Shown here piece by piece: positions 52,901 to 59,709 of a stretch of DNA of 64,000 nt. The DNA lies in assembly GCF_037893185.1 (NCBI RefSeq), contig NZ_CP140772.1, forward strand, positions 5,394,001-5,458,000. The letters are read 5' to 3'. Position 1 is the first letter of the stretch. Every line of letters starts with the position of its first letter. The position numbers were made by a program, and so were the translations under genes. Below the pieces are notes generated by a model, which had not been told where the DNA came from, ran no database searches, and was given only the letters and a program-made list of their open reading frames with translations. Origin of the DNA: Chitinophaga sp. 180180018-3 (GTDB lineage Bacteria; Bacteroidota; Bacteroidia; Chitinophagales; Chitinophagaceae).

Positions 52901-55153
52901 GATGCCGGAAGGTTCTACCGTAGCCGGCGCTCCGTTTCCATTATTCAATATTTCATTACCGGAAATAGTAAGACCATTGATTGCTGCCCTTTGCCGGATC
53001 CCCTCAAAGTCGGCACGGATAATATAATTATTGGTGATACTGCTGGCATTTCCGCTAATAGAAATATTGGTGCCCGGATCGCTTCCGGCAGCTTCTGTAT
53101 TGGTTGAAACAGCTGCTCCTCCGATAATATTCTCTGTAATCAGGTTATTGTTACCAGTACTAAGGATATTGGCTCCTGCATTGGTATTGTTACCAAACCG
53201 GTTGATGGCGATACTCCGGACAATCTCACTATTACCGCTCAAATTCAACCCGGTTGCAGCGGTACCTGCGGTGCCATTCCAACGTATTTCCACCTCCGGC
53301 CGCGGTACTCCGGGCAACAATAGCTGGTCAACTCCCACCTTAGTTCCCGGGTTGCCCGCCACACCTGGTTGTGTATTGCCGATATTAGCTGTTTGGGTAC
53401 GGCCATCAATACTGGTGTTAGCGTCTGTAACAGCAGGCAATAAAGTGATAAGGTTAATAATTGCAGTAGCGCCACCTCCGGCAGCGGTTAACTGATTAGG
53501 TTTGTTAATCCCGGGGTGTGCGTTACCGTCCGGGATCATGAAAATGCTGGTTTCCACACCAGGTGCAGGTGTAAATATACTGTTAGCGGCCTGGCTCAAC
53601 CTCGCATTGGTTAATATATTGCTGTTGCTGATAAATTGCTGTAACGAACCCTGCCCGGTATTATTCGTATTAATGATAGTAGAGAAGTTAAAACCAAAGT
53701 CAATTCCGGTGATACTGGAAGTCCCAATGGTAGCCTGCGATATAGATTGGGCAACCCCGCTTACGCCCCCACCCAGTACAAAAGTGCTTGTATTCAAAGT
53801 AGTAGTGCCAATAGTACCAGTACCCTGATCTTCTGTAGCCGGGTTTCTACCTCCCACTTCATCCACTACATTATTCAGGGTAGCTGCTACCACCCTTTCA
53901 GCTCTGAATGTTTGCACTCCCAACTCTGTTCCGTTACTGCCTGTCCGGGTAGACTTAACGGTATTATTTACAATCCTGACGTAAAAAATACCATTTCCGC
54001 TTACGCCTATGGTGTAGGTACCATCAGCCAGCGTGTTGGTGAAATTCTGCAGGCTACCTGTAACGTCATACACCTCTACCCTTGCATTAGGAATCCCAAC
54101 GGTTCCTGCAGTACCAAATACCCTTCCTGCTCCGCCTCCGTAGTTGACATCCTCAAATACGCGTCCGGAGATCTTAAAGGAATTGGAGCCCAGGTCTCCA
54201 TAGCTAATAGGAAATGGTCCGCTCAGCACTGTAACAGACGAAGCCGGAATGCTACTATTACCGGACCAGGCAGTGGCTCCGGAAAATTCACCGGCTTTTA
54301 TTTTTACGATATAAGTGGTGGCGCCACTTACAGCTGTAAAAAGCACATTACCCTGTAGATCAAATCCCAGCCCGGAAAAATTCGTATAGGTTGCAGGGGC
54401 AATCACCGGCACCGATTTGTACCCCAATACGCTACCGGTGGTGGCATCAATCTCCCAAACGGAAGGGGTGTTACTGCTGACTGTTCCGCTTACAAATAGC
54501 CTCCCGATAGGGCTGAAATCAACATCGCCACCGCCGACAGGAAGGTCCGTAACACCAACAGGAGCAGGTATATTAGTTGTTGAAACTATTGCCGCTGTTG
54601 CTTTGTTGATGTTGACAATATATGGCCTGGCTGGCAGGTTGCCTGAATTGGCAGCATTGTAATTCGAAATAGTAAAAAGCGCGCCGGATGTGTTAATTGC
54701 CAGCTTTCCGAACACCAGGTTTCTTGATACATTGTTTGCATCATTAAATGTAGCGGTTATAGTTCCCACCGTTGAAAGTGTTCCCCCCGTAGCTGGCGGC
54801 GGGTTAGGTACAAACTTCAGCAACCTGGCTCCGGCCGCCTGGTTATCTGTAAAGTAGATGTCTCCATTGAGATCCACGGCCAGGGCCGAAGCTGAAGTGA
54901 CAGTGCCTGGCGCAAAGGTATAGATAGGAGTAAGAGCCCCTGTGGCATTATCTATACGTACAATGCTCGTGGTACTATAGGAATAGGAAACGCCATACCC
55001 TTGCGCATATACGCTTTGCGCACTGCTGATACAAAACAATATTATTCCTGATAGAATTACCAGGTATCTTGATAAACTTTTCTTACAATATTGCCACATG
55101 GAGCTAACACGATAATAGACATAAGGATTCCTAAGCGTAGAACTTTTACTCAT
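40913..55153 (-). CDS. Giant T9SS cargo adhesin with DUF11 repeats (4746 aa)
   Basis: Signal peptide with a long charged lead (cut near VYAQ, residue 51). Residues about 52-320 look like a beta propeller; 324-460 a SdrD-B-like (Cna-B) domain (KISGRVFEDVNYGG); 494-870 a right-handed beta helix; about 1034-1203 a GEVED domain (GWIDFNRNGTF, DGEVEDYSL). From about 1204 to 4650 I count 27 DUF11 repeats, each opening like ADLxITKTGPxxxxAG and holding TNNGPS. The end is a gliding-motility CHU_C/type B sorting domain (PNVITPNGDGKNDRF, YNRWGNMVYQSKDY, GWIELLR). It is a surface-exposed, filament-like adhesin, probably for attachment, gliding or cell contact. PorP/SprF and PorE-like genes follow in the same operon. 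Confidence 0.92.
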   Translation of the reverse strand: MSKSSTLRNPYVYYRVSSMWQYCKKSLSRYLVILSGIILFCISSAQSVYAQGYGVSYSYSTTSIVRIDNATGALTPIYTFAPGTVTSASALAVDLNGDIYFTDNQAAGARLLKFVPNPPPATGGTLSTVGTITATFNDANNVSRNLVFGKLAINTSGALFTISNYNAANSGNLPARPYIVNINKATAAIVSTTNIPAPVGVTDLPVGGGDVDFSPIGRLFVSGTVSSNTPSVWEIDATTGSVLGYKSVPVIAPATYTNFSGLGFDLQGNVLFTAVSGATTYIVKIKAGEFSGATAWSGNSSIPASSVTVLSGPFPISYGDLGSNSFKISGRVFEDVNYGGGAGRVFGTAGTVGIPNARVEVYDVTGSLQNFTNTLADGTYTIGVSGNGIFYVRIVNNTVKSTRTGSNGTELGVQTFRAERVVAATLNNVVDEVGGRNPATEDQGTGTIGTTTLNTSTFVLGGGVSGVAQSISQATIGTSSITGIDFGFNFSTIINTNNTGQGSLQQFISNSNILTNARLSQAANSIFTPAPGVETSIFMIPDGNAHPGINKPNQLTAAGGGATAIINLITLLPAVTDANTSIDGRTQTANIGNTQPGVAGNPGTKVGVDQLLLPGVPRPEVEIRWNGTAGTAATGLNLSGNSEIVRSIAINRFGNNTNAGANILSTGNNNLITENIIGGAAVSTNTEAAGSDPGTNISISGNASSITNNYIIRADFEGIRQRAAINGLTISGNEILNNGNGAPATVEPSGIGIEMTTGAVVTDLQGLSITSNSVQSNLNEGLKVTIGTGTTVTNNTFSGNGVAGTITGEKDNIQFNNTRNSVITKNIVTAGGASGIAIGGDATSSGNKITQNSTYANAGLGIDLRPTGSVPDIVTPNGSSTAGPNALLNFPVITGAVIIGNNLVVKGYSKAGATIELFMADRDASFTPTPPLSPNPLPAAFTDLLGFGEGRRYLATFQEGGTVAGITDQDAATGTYMDDGTGTTGVRNANRFQFTIPLSTLSGVAQGSLLTATATDAGNNTSEFNGVVAIADADLGDAPNSYSTLSTSNGPIHLVNPKLKIGATVAGKPEALAVVAGADANVPNGDPNDDGLTAPLPVLTAGTTTYTLTFPVTNTTGAVANLEGWIDFNRNGTFDPEEATGTTVANNGTTATLTWNNVNTLITGAGISGGITYARFRLTTDPLTATSTVGAAMDGEVEDYSLIIQAGYDLSITKTANPNPVTAGQPLTYTLTVTNNGPVAMRAQDSITVTDNLPAGYTANSYTASAGTYTSSNSIWTGLTLSSGQSATITIAGAVAANATGILNNTAIVTNPPTITDPNLSNDTARQTTTINRVIDYGLTKTASPKPAVAGQALTYTITLTNHGPSSMLPGDTLKLTDNLPSGYTANSYTPSVGTYNSATGAWTGLTLATGGSVTLTITGTVSNSYTGASLINTATLTPPTGTTDPTPPTAKDTTQVSRVADLSITKTGSPNPAVAGQALTYTLTVTNNGPSAITASDSITVTDNLPAGYTANSYIASAGTYTSSNGMWTGLTLSSGQSATITIAGAVAANATGILNNTAIVTNPPTITDPNLSNDTAHQTTTINRVIDYGLTKTASPKPAVAGQALTYTITLTNHGPSSMLPGDTLKLTENLPSGFTANNYAPSAGTYNSATGAWTGLTLATGGSATLTITGTVSNSYTGASLINTVTLIPPTGVTDPTPPTAKDTTQVSRVIDLNLTKTASPKPAVAGQALTYTITLTNNGPATLLPTDVVTVTDNLPAGFTAGSYTPSAGSYTSGTGAWTGLTLATGQSATLTIAGTVSAGVSGTALVNIVTATPPPGTTDPTPPTAKDSTLISRVADLAITKTDGSATYTPGTNVVYTIVVSNNGPSGVTGATVSDTLPAGITTATWSASTLNGATVPAPNGTGAINQLVNIPAGGSITYTLTLTVPAGFTGNLSNTATVTPPTGYTDNNTTNNTATDTDTYSPQFNLKATKTGTPSAPAGTAVSYTITYVNSGPSDAIGVTLKDTISTQITGVTWTANVQGTATVSAASGSGNINLTGNLPAGSGNTITITVNGTIIPSATGTILNTASVTPPGSATPIPSNTVSTTVTNQTGINVVKTGPASGAVSAGDTIMYTIQVTNAGPSDAPNTNIQDNIPATLTGVSWTATAIGTASITGGSPLNGTGNINITAGLPAGNGNGVTIAIKGRIPSATPAGTITNSASATPAGGTPVTSQVTTNITNDPALVITKNGPAALNAGDSITYTVEVINNGSSDATGAVITDNIPAQIQGARWTATATGAAAVTAGNTGTSGNVSVTANIPAGAGNKITIVVTGKVDPAITGTLTNTATITPAGKPSQSSNTVTTAVSRKASLQLAKSGPATLSAGQNITYTLVLTNAGPSNATGVQVTDTLDGHILNPVVSTSSASGNASLGSATLSNNILSVTGDVAGGAGNSITITVSGKTDPAFAGSITNTATAKQPDGSTVSSQPVTTVVTNTPDVTISKSGPSSVSGGNSIAYTIVVGNNGPSDATGIAIIDTIPSNISGATWAVATNGNGTTSSVQSGSGNVNITGNIPAGAANKITITVTGTVDPAFSGRIVNKAAATLPGKPPVTTNVTTNVTNDPNVQITKSGPPTLSAGQNITYTITATNSGPSNAVGAVIADAIPAGILNPTWSAVTAGTGTIVNTVNGTGNVNVTGNIPAGAGNSITVTVSGQVDPAYTGAALTNFSQITIPGKPTVSSDTVTTTITHDPVLHIIKTGPDKASAGTQITYQLLVTNTGPSNATGVAITDVLPSNLLYTSWTAVANGTGASVSASAGTGNVNVTGNIPAGAANNISITIHGTVDSSFSGTLTNTATAGVTGKTPVSASKATAITNDPNVAIVKSGPATISAGQPVVYTLDVTNSGPSNANDVAISDNLPAGLQQVSWTAAVTGAGTTVSAASGNGNIAVTGNIPAGAGNKITFTINAVVDPAYTSASIANSATAAVPGKTPSVSTVTTQVNNITDLNIVKSGPQQVTAGQQVTYTIVVTNAGPANAAGSHITDVIPAGLQNVTWTATANGTGTSVSAAAGAGNVDLTANIPVGTGNNVTIVVNGKVDPATTVTTLKNTATATPPPGATDPTPATSTVTTSVDRKADLVIIKTGPADKAAGQPISYQLLITNNGPSDVPGAVIQDAIPAQITNITFTATASGTAQVVTTGLAGSNLTVTGNIPAGAGNSITVNINGVVNAGAAPGTISNTATVTPPAGITETVPATNTSTINTNINTDVGLQISKSGPAEANVGDKIVYKVTVSNTGTSNITPVTITDAVPAVITNVTWTATATGNGGTTVNATSGSGNNINLQAAIEGTTDGPGQILITITGTISPAAGSSITNTATATSGTIKTSSFTTSVNKSADLNIIKTGPANINAGQQISYTFEVTNAGPADVTGATIADNIPAGISNVTWNAAVSGGATVNAASGTGNTINITAGMPAGTGKVVVTVTGMVDAAFTGTLTNTASAVPPAGVIDPTPAISTVSTIVNKQTGLQVIKSGPAAVAAGNQITYSITVVNNGPSDAVNLSIDDAVPAAVQNVSWTATSAGRGAVLTGGAGSGNTVHITGNLPAGTGNKMVISVTGTVSPSFSGTLVNTATATPNGGTTVTGPPVSTNVVSQAALQITKSGPTTVFAGAPVTYNIDIVNNGPSNAGNISITDVVPSQIQQVAWTAVTTGTGTSVSQNSGTGNNISLTGNITAGTGNKISITVTGIVASSSTGVITNTASATLPGGTPATSSVNTTISNKQGLSVIKSGPSGVIAGQAIVYTVVIANAGPSDAINTSITDLVPAQVQKVTWTAAATGTNTTITGSNSGSGNNIQLQANIPAGAGNEITITINGVVDPTFTGAITNTATAVPPGGTPVNSVPVTTQVTNQPGLHITKAAPSAAQGGDAVTYVVTVTNAGPSKAIGAVITDNVPAGINNVTWTATASGNATVTTGAIGSGTAVTVTGDIGAGAGNQIVVTVNGKLDPNFSGQVKNVAKVATPGNPPVTTDTTVTNVQRKANVLIAKSGPAQLAAGGDITYTVDVTNNGPSDLDTLIVTDVVPSLITVKSWQAVRVAGNVTFTGPAGGTGNNISIQAAATSGSQLRITITGTLQQTTATTVTNTAHVKVPSSVVTTTPDSNTVITKIIQQPGVTLQKTGPTIARTGDQVIYQITAGNSGPSDATGVVITDTVPAVLKNVNWTTSVAGSGNVTAGSSGTGNNINVTANIGAGAGNRILITVTGTVPADYGGQLVNTATANVPGQPAVVTPPVITTVSKVADLQITKTGPATVVQGSAISYLVTITNAGPSGVSGATFSDAVPAGVTGVTATVQGQSNGAAGTVVSASGNNVTGTMATLPANGSVSILISGTAATIGALNNTAMVTPPSGVTDNVPDNNTTPPVITTVVAKPQLHITKTVTPGPYKAGDKVTYTLTVNNGGAVTVKDVVVTDVLTGDNLPAPVFGKPGLGTVSYNAASHTATWSIDSLTSGQSTTLTYDMVLLDQGTISNTAIITGPPATSVPDTAKVDINSVRSADLVVSKTVVIPQPYVIAKRIGYKIEVSNHGPNAATGVVVTDVLPVALGMPADIIVTKGEAHYDPASRSIIWSIGDVSTTDALTLTYTVQIISGGSIQNTATIQGNENDPAPGSNTSVVTITASDEIFIPNVITPNGDGKNDRFVILGLGKYPGSGLFIYNRWGNMVYQSKDYDNKWDGNGLNEGTYYYILKLRTPEGERVYKGWIELLR
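50264..51328 (-). repeat. Near-identical 759-bp-period duplication inside the adhesin gene
   Basis: About 306 bp at 50264-50569 match 51023-51328 with only three base differences by eye. Period is 759 bp (253 codons, two DUF11 repeats). Surrounding repeats are far more diverged, so this is a recent duplication or gene conversion. Confidence 0.85.
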
Positions 55154-55200
55154 ACACCTGATTTAATAACAGCAGTTTTTATTAAAAATAGTTCGGTAAA

Positions 55201-55230
55201 AAATTAAGCAGCCACAGATCCGATATTAAG
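55201..55230 (+). repeat. 30-bp direct repeat, copy 1 (mate at 56006-56035)
   Basis: 25 of 30 bases match 56006-56035; core AAATTAAGCA, then ACAGATC. Copy 1 lies 47 bp before the adhesin start, copy 2 beyond the left inverted repeat. The two copies bracket the 55231-56005 segment. Confidence 0.6.
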
Positions 55231-55559
55231 GCGCCTTGTTGAACAGATTTCGATGCTGCGCATGGGAAAAGGAATATTCTCTTTATCCGGCAAGCCGGGC
55301 CAACGGGTAAACTTCATTAGTGATACAGTCATTCGTAATAAATTAAAATGGTTACTGATGGTTACACAATTTGATCTGGCTGACAGCCTGGTATTCTTCC
55401 AGGCCCATGTGTTATTAGGTATCCGTGATCAAAATTCAATCTGGAACCTAAAGCTGAAATATTTAATGATCTTTTCCGCTTCCAACTTCGTATTGGTGCT
55501 TAATAAGATCATATATCCCTTTGTCCTTTTTGTTTTGGAGGTATATAGCTAAGGAATAA

Positions 55560-55797
55560 AAAACTACAGATGCAGTCTCCTCTTTGTTCAGGGATTTATT
55601 CTGATACACCAACGCTGCTTAGGGGTACTTTAAAGAAGCTTCCAGCGATTGCATTATCTTAGCAATTTTCCTTACAGCTCATACTTCTTGTAGTGTCCCG
55701 ACAAAATTAGCAACTTAATATTAACGCGACGTATATGGTTATACGTTATAGCAATAATTTGCTATGTTATTTAGAAAAATAGCAGAATATTACTATT
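55560..55797 (+). repeat. 238-bp inverted repeat, left copy
   Basis: Its reverse complement aligns over its full length with 59117-59354 (about 86 % identical, two 1-bp gaps). It contains the dyad ATAGCAA-TAAT-TTGCTAT at 55748-55765. It lies 406 bp upstream of the giant adhesin start and bounds one side of the two-component module. Confidence 0.85.
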
Positions 55798-56262
55798 CTT
55801 ACACTAGTAAACACACCTACTTTAGATTATCCTATAAGTGGTTCCCCTACATTTGCAGGATATATAAACGCAGCATTGCGTCTTCTCTCAAACCAGGTTT
55901 TTCCGCTATGAATATTTTTTCACAGATGCAGCAGTTGAAGCGCCCAGGAAAGAAAAGGGCAGGTAGAAATATCGTCAAATTCTATTGTTTCAATAGCTCT
56001 GTAATAAATTAAGCAACTACAGATCTGGTATGAAGACATTTGGAGCGGCGATGCTTTATAAATGCCAGACTTGACACCAGTGCATTTATTTAGTAACCCA
56101 TACATTAGGACGCTATTGGCAATTCCACGTAAAAAGTGGCGGCAGCACTGGGTTTACTATCCAACCCAATGCTGCCGCCATGGCCTCCCAACAAAGCTGA
56201 TCAGCCCTGGCACCGTCTATCTTTGTCAATTGGCAAATTTGTCTGATTCAGGGCGGTCAGAA
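55798..56262. other. Intergenic remainder between left inverted repeat and kinase gene
   Basis: No convincing gene; frames on both strands have no recognisable domain. It carries the second 30-bp direct repeat (56006-56035). Near 56140-56200 the sequence GGCGGCAGCACTGGGTT recurs in inverted form (AACCCAATGCTGCCGCC), a 16-bp-class hairpin that can serve as a terminator-like structure downstream of the kinase gene. 55231-55559 likewise shows nothing recognisable. Confidence 0.5.
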
Positions 56263-58227
56263 TCATAGCATACCTACAGATATGAGCGGGATAGATACAA
56301 TTATCTCAGTACCTTCAGCATTTGAATTTATGTTCGTTTCACCATTTAGATATTGTACCCTGCGACGAATCGAATCCAGGCCTATAGTTGATTTATTACT
56401 GGCGGATTTCTTTCCACCTAATCCGATCCCGTCATCGCTGACAGTCAGTATCAGGCTATCTTCTTCTTCATAGACCAGGATGCTTACTTTTTTAGCCCTG
56501 GCATGCTTGATGATATTGGTGATAGCTTCCTGGACAATACGGAGTAATGCAATTCGTGTATCTGTATCGACATTAACCAATGAATTATCGTCAATATGAA
56601 TAGTTTTATTGTACCGGCTGTCGGGCAACGCATGATCTGTAAGCAGCCTGACCTGCTTTTCAAAAGATAGCTCCTGTTGCCCATCTGCGGCGCTGAACCA
56701 TTCATGGCTTTTTCTCCTGGCTGCCTCATAAGCGTTGGTTGTGGCTAACTGCAATCTATTCAATTTATTCTTCAGGACAATATCCTCGGTATCCATTGAC
56801 AGCGTTTCCAGCTGATGCCTGATAGCAGCAATAGACGAAGAAAGGCCATCATGAAGATCCTGCCCAAGCCGTCGCTGCTCTTCCCTCACCGCCTCGTGTT
56901 TAGCCTCCTCCATGGAGATGATCTGCATATTGGTCGCGTTATTTAATGCTTCAATCTGCGATTTGGCTTTCCTGCTTCGATAAAGCATGATCAGATAGAT
57001 GGACGCCACAATAAAGGCCGCAGCGAATGAAATAACCACCAGCCAAAGTGTTCGCTGTTTTTTAATGGCTTCTGAATGCTGAAGCTCAATCTTCGTGTTC
57101 TCGGCGTCAGTGTAGGCATATAGCAAACTATCCATTTGTGTCATCAATAATGACTTCGCCTTTCGTTCATTTGCCAAAGATTTGGTTAGCCATGTATACC
57201 CTCCGTGAAAATCTCCTTGTGCAACTTGAAGTTTTGCCTTGTATTCATCAACTATCGGTTGTTGGTTTTTAAAAAAAAGGGGAAGTGATTCAAGTTTATT
57301 GATATAAAGGCGGGCACTATCCGTTTTTTTCAAGGCCAGGAAGTGCTCTATTTTCAATTCGAAAAGTGTTCTTTCTATAAAGGCAGTCGTCTGTTCTTTA
57401 TACGTATTTTTTAGTGTTTGTATACTATCAAGCAATGCCTCTGCTTCGGTTGGGCGTCCCTCAATGAGGGCAACGTAATGCTGCCTTAGCAGTATAAAAT
57501 AGTCGTTATAAAGCATGAATTCTCCATTAATAGGGTATTTGCGCTTTAGTTCCGTACTAATCTGATCGGCAATCAGTGCTGTTTGGTAAACAGCTGTCGT
57601 ATCATGCATATTCATATAGGACTCGAATGCTCCCATTAAAATGTCTATTGCATGCATTCCGTTAACATTATCAGTTTTTTTATTTCGCAGCAGCTCAGGC
57701 AGGTGTTTTATATACTCTTCTTTACTCTTATAAAGAGAGATAACCTTATCATATAATCCCTGTTCCATTAAAATATGTACTTTATCCTTATCCGCAAGCA
57801 GAGGACGTATTCTACCGTTTTCTTCTAATTCCTTAGATTCTTTTTCTGTATAATACATAGCAGCCCCGGTTTCTCCAAACATTAGTGCATTATTGGCTAA
57901 TGCCAGATAGTAGTTTACGCGAGGGTGTCCGTATTCTTTTTTTCTCCAGGCAATCTCCTTATACAAGCTGAGGATGTTTGCCAGTTCCTGGGTTTTGAAT
58001 TCGATTCCTTCATCAAGAAATCCCCGAGTCAACGAATAGGCCTGATCCAGGTATTTGTCATCTGAAATATTACCAGCATAGTAGGCCTTGTTCAGCTTGT
58101 CAAAATCCTCTCTGGCTTTGGTTACCGATTGCCCGACAGCAATTGGGCGCTGGCTGATCAGGAGTAGAAAAAAAACTATAAGGAAGTACAAATTCTTTCG
58201 AGACAAACAAGATTGGGTTGTCATCAT
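56263..58227 (-). CDS. TPR-containing membrane sensor histidine kinase (654 aa)
   Basis: A signal segment (NLYFLIVFFLLLISQ) leads into a long TPR-like periplasmic sensor (residues 35-390, for example KVHILMEQGLYDKVISLYKS). One membrane helix lies near 395-418 (LWLVVISFAAAFIVASIYLI). A coiled linker leads to a HisKA_3 domain with His459 in RRLGQDLHDGLSSSIAAI, and an ATPase with LRIVQEAITNIIKHARAKKV and LTVSDDGIGLGG. This is the NarL-partner kinase type. The regulator gene precedes it by 30 bp. Both lie between the two 238-bp inverted repeats and next to the adhesin operon, a position suggesting that it controls it. Confidence 0.9.
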   Translation of the reverse strand: MMTTQSCLSRKNLYFLIVFFLLLISQRPIAVGQSVTKAREDFDKLNKAYYAGNISDDKYLDQAYSLTRGFLDEGIEFKTQELANILSLYKEIAWRKKEYGHPRVNYYLALANNALMFGETGAAMYYTEKESKELEENGRIRPLLADKDKVHILMEQGLYDKVISLYKSKEEYIKHLPELLRNKKTDNVNGMHAIDILMGAFESYMNMHDTTAVYQTALIADQISTELKRKYPINGEFMLYNDYFILLRQHYVALIEGRPTEAEALLDSIQTLKNTYKEQTTAFIERTLFELKIEHFLALKKTDSARLYINKLESLPLFFKNQQPIVDEYKAKLQVAQGDFHGGYTWLTKSLANERKAKSLLMTQMDSLLYAYTDAENTKIELQHSEAIKKQRTLWLVVISFAAAFIVASIYLIMLYRSRKAKSQIEALNNATNMQIISMEEAKHEAVREEQRRLGQDLHDGLSSSIAAIRHQLETLSMDTEDIVLKNKLNRLQLATTNAYEAARRKSHEWFSAADGQQELSFEKQVRLLTDHALPDSRYNKTIHIDDNSLVNVDTDTRIALLRIVQEAITNIIKHARAKKVSILVYEEEDSLILTVSDDGIGLGGKKSASNKSTIGLDSIRRRVQYLNGETNINSNAEGTEIIVSIPLISVGML

Positions 58228-58257
58228 AAGAGTGGAATAAATATTTTACTGATTTGT

Positions 58258-58890
58258 TTAAATGAGTTCCTGCTTGCGCGCATATGACAACAATGCCGTA
58301 ATGGAATTTACATTTACTTTTGACATCATATTACGCCTGTGTGCTACAATGGTATGTTTGCTAAGGTAGGTCTGTTCTGCAGTTTGGGCAATAGATAACC
58401 CATGTGCAAAATGCTGCAAAATCTCCAATTCCCGTGCAGAAAATGGTATCGTGTTCTTTAAATTTGAATTCGAGTTAATTTCAGCTATCACCGGACTGAT
58501 ATATTGTTCGCCACGGCTTACCATAGCCAGGCATTCGAGAATAGCATCAACTCCTGATGATTTACTAATAAGCCCGTGGGGGCTATAACTGAGAATATTG
58601 GTGATGGCTGTTGGACTGACTACAGAGCTTACTACAATAATAGTAACATGTTTATTTAATCGCCGGGCTACATTGATAAGCGGAAGCCCATTTTGATTTT
58701 TCAAATAATAATCCAGGAATAGATAAATATGCGACCTGGAATGTTTAATCAGGAATTGAGTTAATTCCTGCTCCTCGCCAAGCGTATGTACTGAACGAAA
58801 AAGTTCCAGCCGTTCAATCAATGCCGAAAAAGAGTCTGCAAACAAAAGGTGATCATCAAATACGATTGCTATAGCCTCCTTTTTTTTCAT
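58258..58890 (-). CDS. NarL/FixJ-type response regulator
   Basis: I start at the ATG at 58890 (MKKKEAIAIVFDDHLLFADS), which gives a normal receiver start; an upstream in-frame ATG at 58959 adds residues without family similarity. Key residues: Asp12/Asp13, phosphoacceptor Asp60 in YLFLDYYLKNQNGLP, Lys110 in GLISKSSGVD. The output is a LuxR-type helix-turn-helix: FSARELEILQHFAHGLSIAQ, then YLSKHTIVAHRRNMMSKVNV. 210 residues. It is the first gene of the two-gene operon and the likely DNA-binding protein for dyads in the flanking repeats (inference). Confidence 0.9.
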   Translation of the reverse strand: MKKKEAIAIVFDDHLLFADSFSALIERLELFRSVHTLGEEQELTQFLIKHSRSHIYLFLDYYLKNQNGLPLINVARRLNKHVTIIVVSSVVSPTAITNILSYSPHGLISKSSGVDAILECLAMVSRGEQYISPVIAEINSNSNLKNTIPFSARELEILQHFAHGLSIAQTAEQTYLSKHTIVAHRRNMMSKVNVNSITALLSYARKQELI

Positions 58891-59116
58891 AAGTATCTTC
58901 TGTAAAGACCCGAATATAGCAAAAAAATGGGATTTACGGTAGAGATAGGTAGATATCAACGGATAATTAATACTGTATATAAATCCGCTCCCATAGAGCG
59001 CTATACAGCAGTCAATAGTATCTTTATAAATTTAAAATTTTCTATAATCTCAACTTTCCTTCATGTTTTTGAGAGAAAGGAAATCTGCTCAAAAGTGCCA
59101 TTGTTCCCTGGATTAA

Positions 59117-59354
59117 AATAGCAATATTTTGCTATTTTTCTAAATAACATAGCAAGTTATTGTCTTAACGCGTAGTCGTATACATCGCTTTAATATTAAG
59201 TTGCTAAATTTGTCGGGACTTCTACAAGGAGCATGAGCCGTGGGGAAAATTGCTAAGATAATGCAATCACTGAAAGCTTCTTTAAAGCACTCCTAACTGC
59301 GTTGGTATATCAGAATAAATTCCTGAATAAAAAAGAGACTGCATTTGCAGTTTT
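59117..59354 (-). repeat. 238-bp inverted repeat, right copy
   Basis: Mate of 55560-55797 in opposite orientation. It includes the dyad ATAGCAA-TATT-TTGCTAT at 59118-59135. At its outer end ACTGCA-AA-TGCAGT plus a T-run on the minus strand forms a terminator-like hairpin pointing toward the module. It begins 226 bp upstream of the response regulator start, so it may hold that operon's promoter. Confidence 0.85.
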
Positions 59355-59709
59355 CAAATACACAGAAATTTTGCACAAGGGAAAACGAATACATTTTGCC
59401 CCAAAACAGCTTTCGACATGTTTTTTTAAGGGGGCAAACAAAATACTGTGGCTTACCTCAACGTCCATTTTTTTGTTGTAACTCCAATAAGATCTGCATT
59501 AGTTTTTGATAGCTACCGGCTAGTTTGATTGCGACAGATAGTAAACGTAACACCCATCAGCATCTATACATACTATAGTAAGTACATTATCCCTCATTCA
59601 CCTGAGCGGTGTATAAAAATGTATGTTTAGCACTCATCAGTAAGAAATATGCGATTATGATGGCAAGCTATTAGCGGAATATATAAAGTAATAATATTTA
59701 ATTTTTAAA
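59355..59709. other. Intergenic region upstream of small acidic protein gene
   Basis: No convincing gene. TTTGCCCC at about 59395 and GGGGCAAA at about 59431 can form an 8-bp long-range stem with a poly-T stretch in its loop. The rest is AT-rich and probably holds the promoter of the 59710 gene. The 58891-59116 stretch between regulator gene and inverted repeat also shows nothing recognisable. Confidence 0.4.

Noticed and set aside
55253..55552. 99-codon plus-strand frame between adhesin gene and left inverted repeat
   Set aside because: No domain or plausible signal; codon choice looks random and it lies in a repeat-rich intergenic region.
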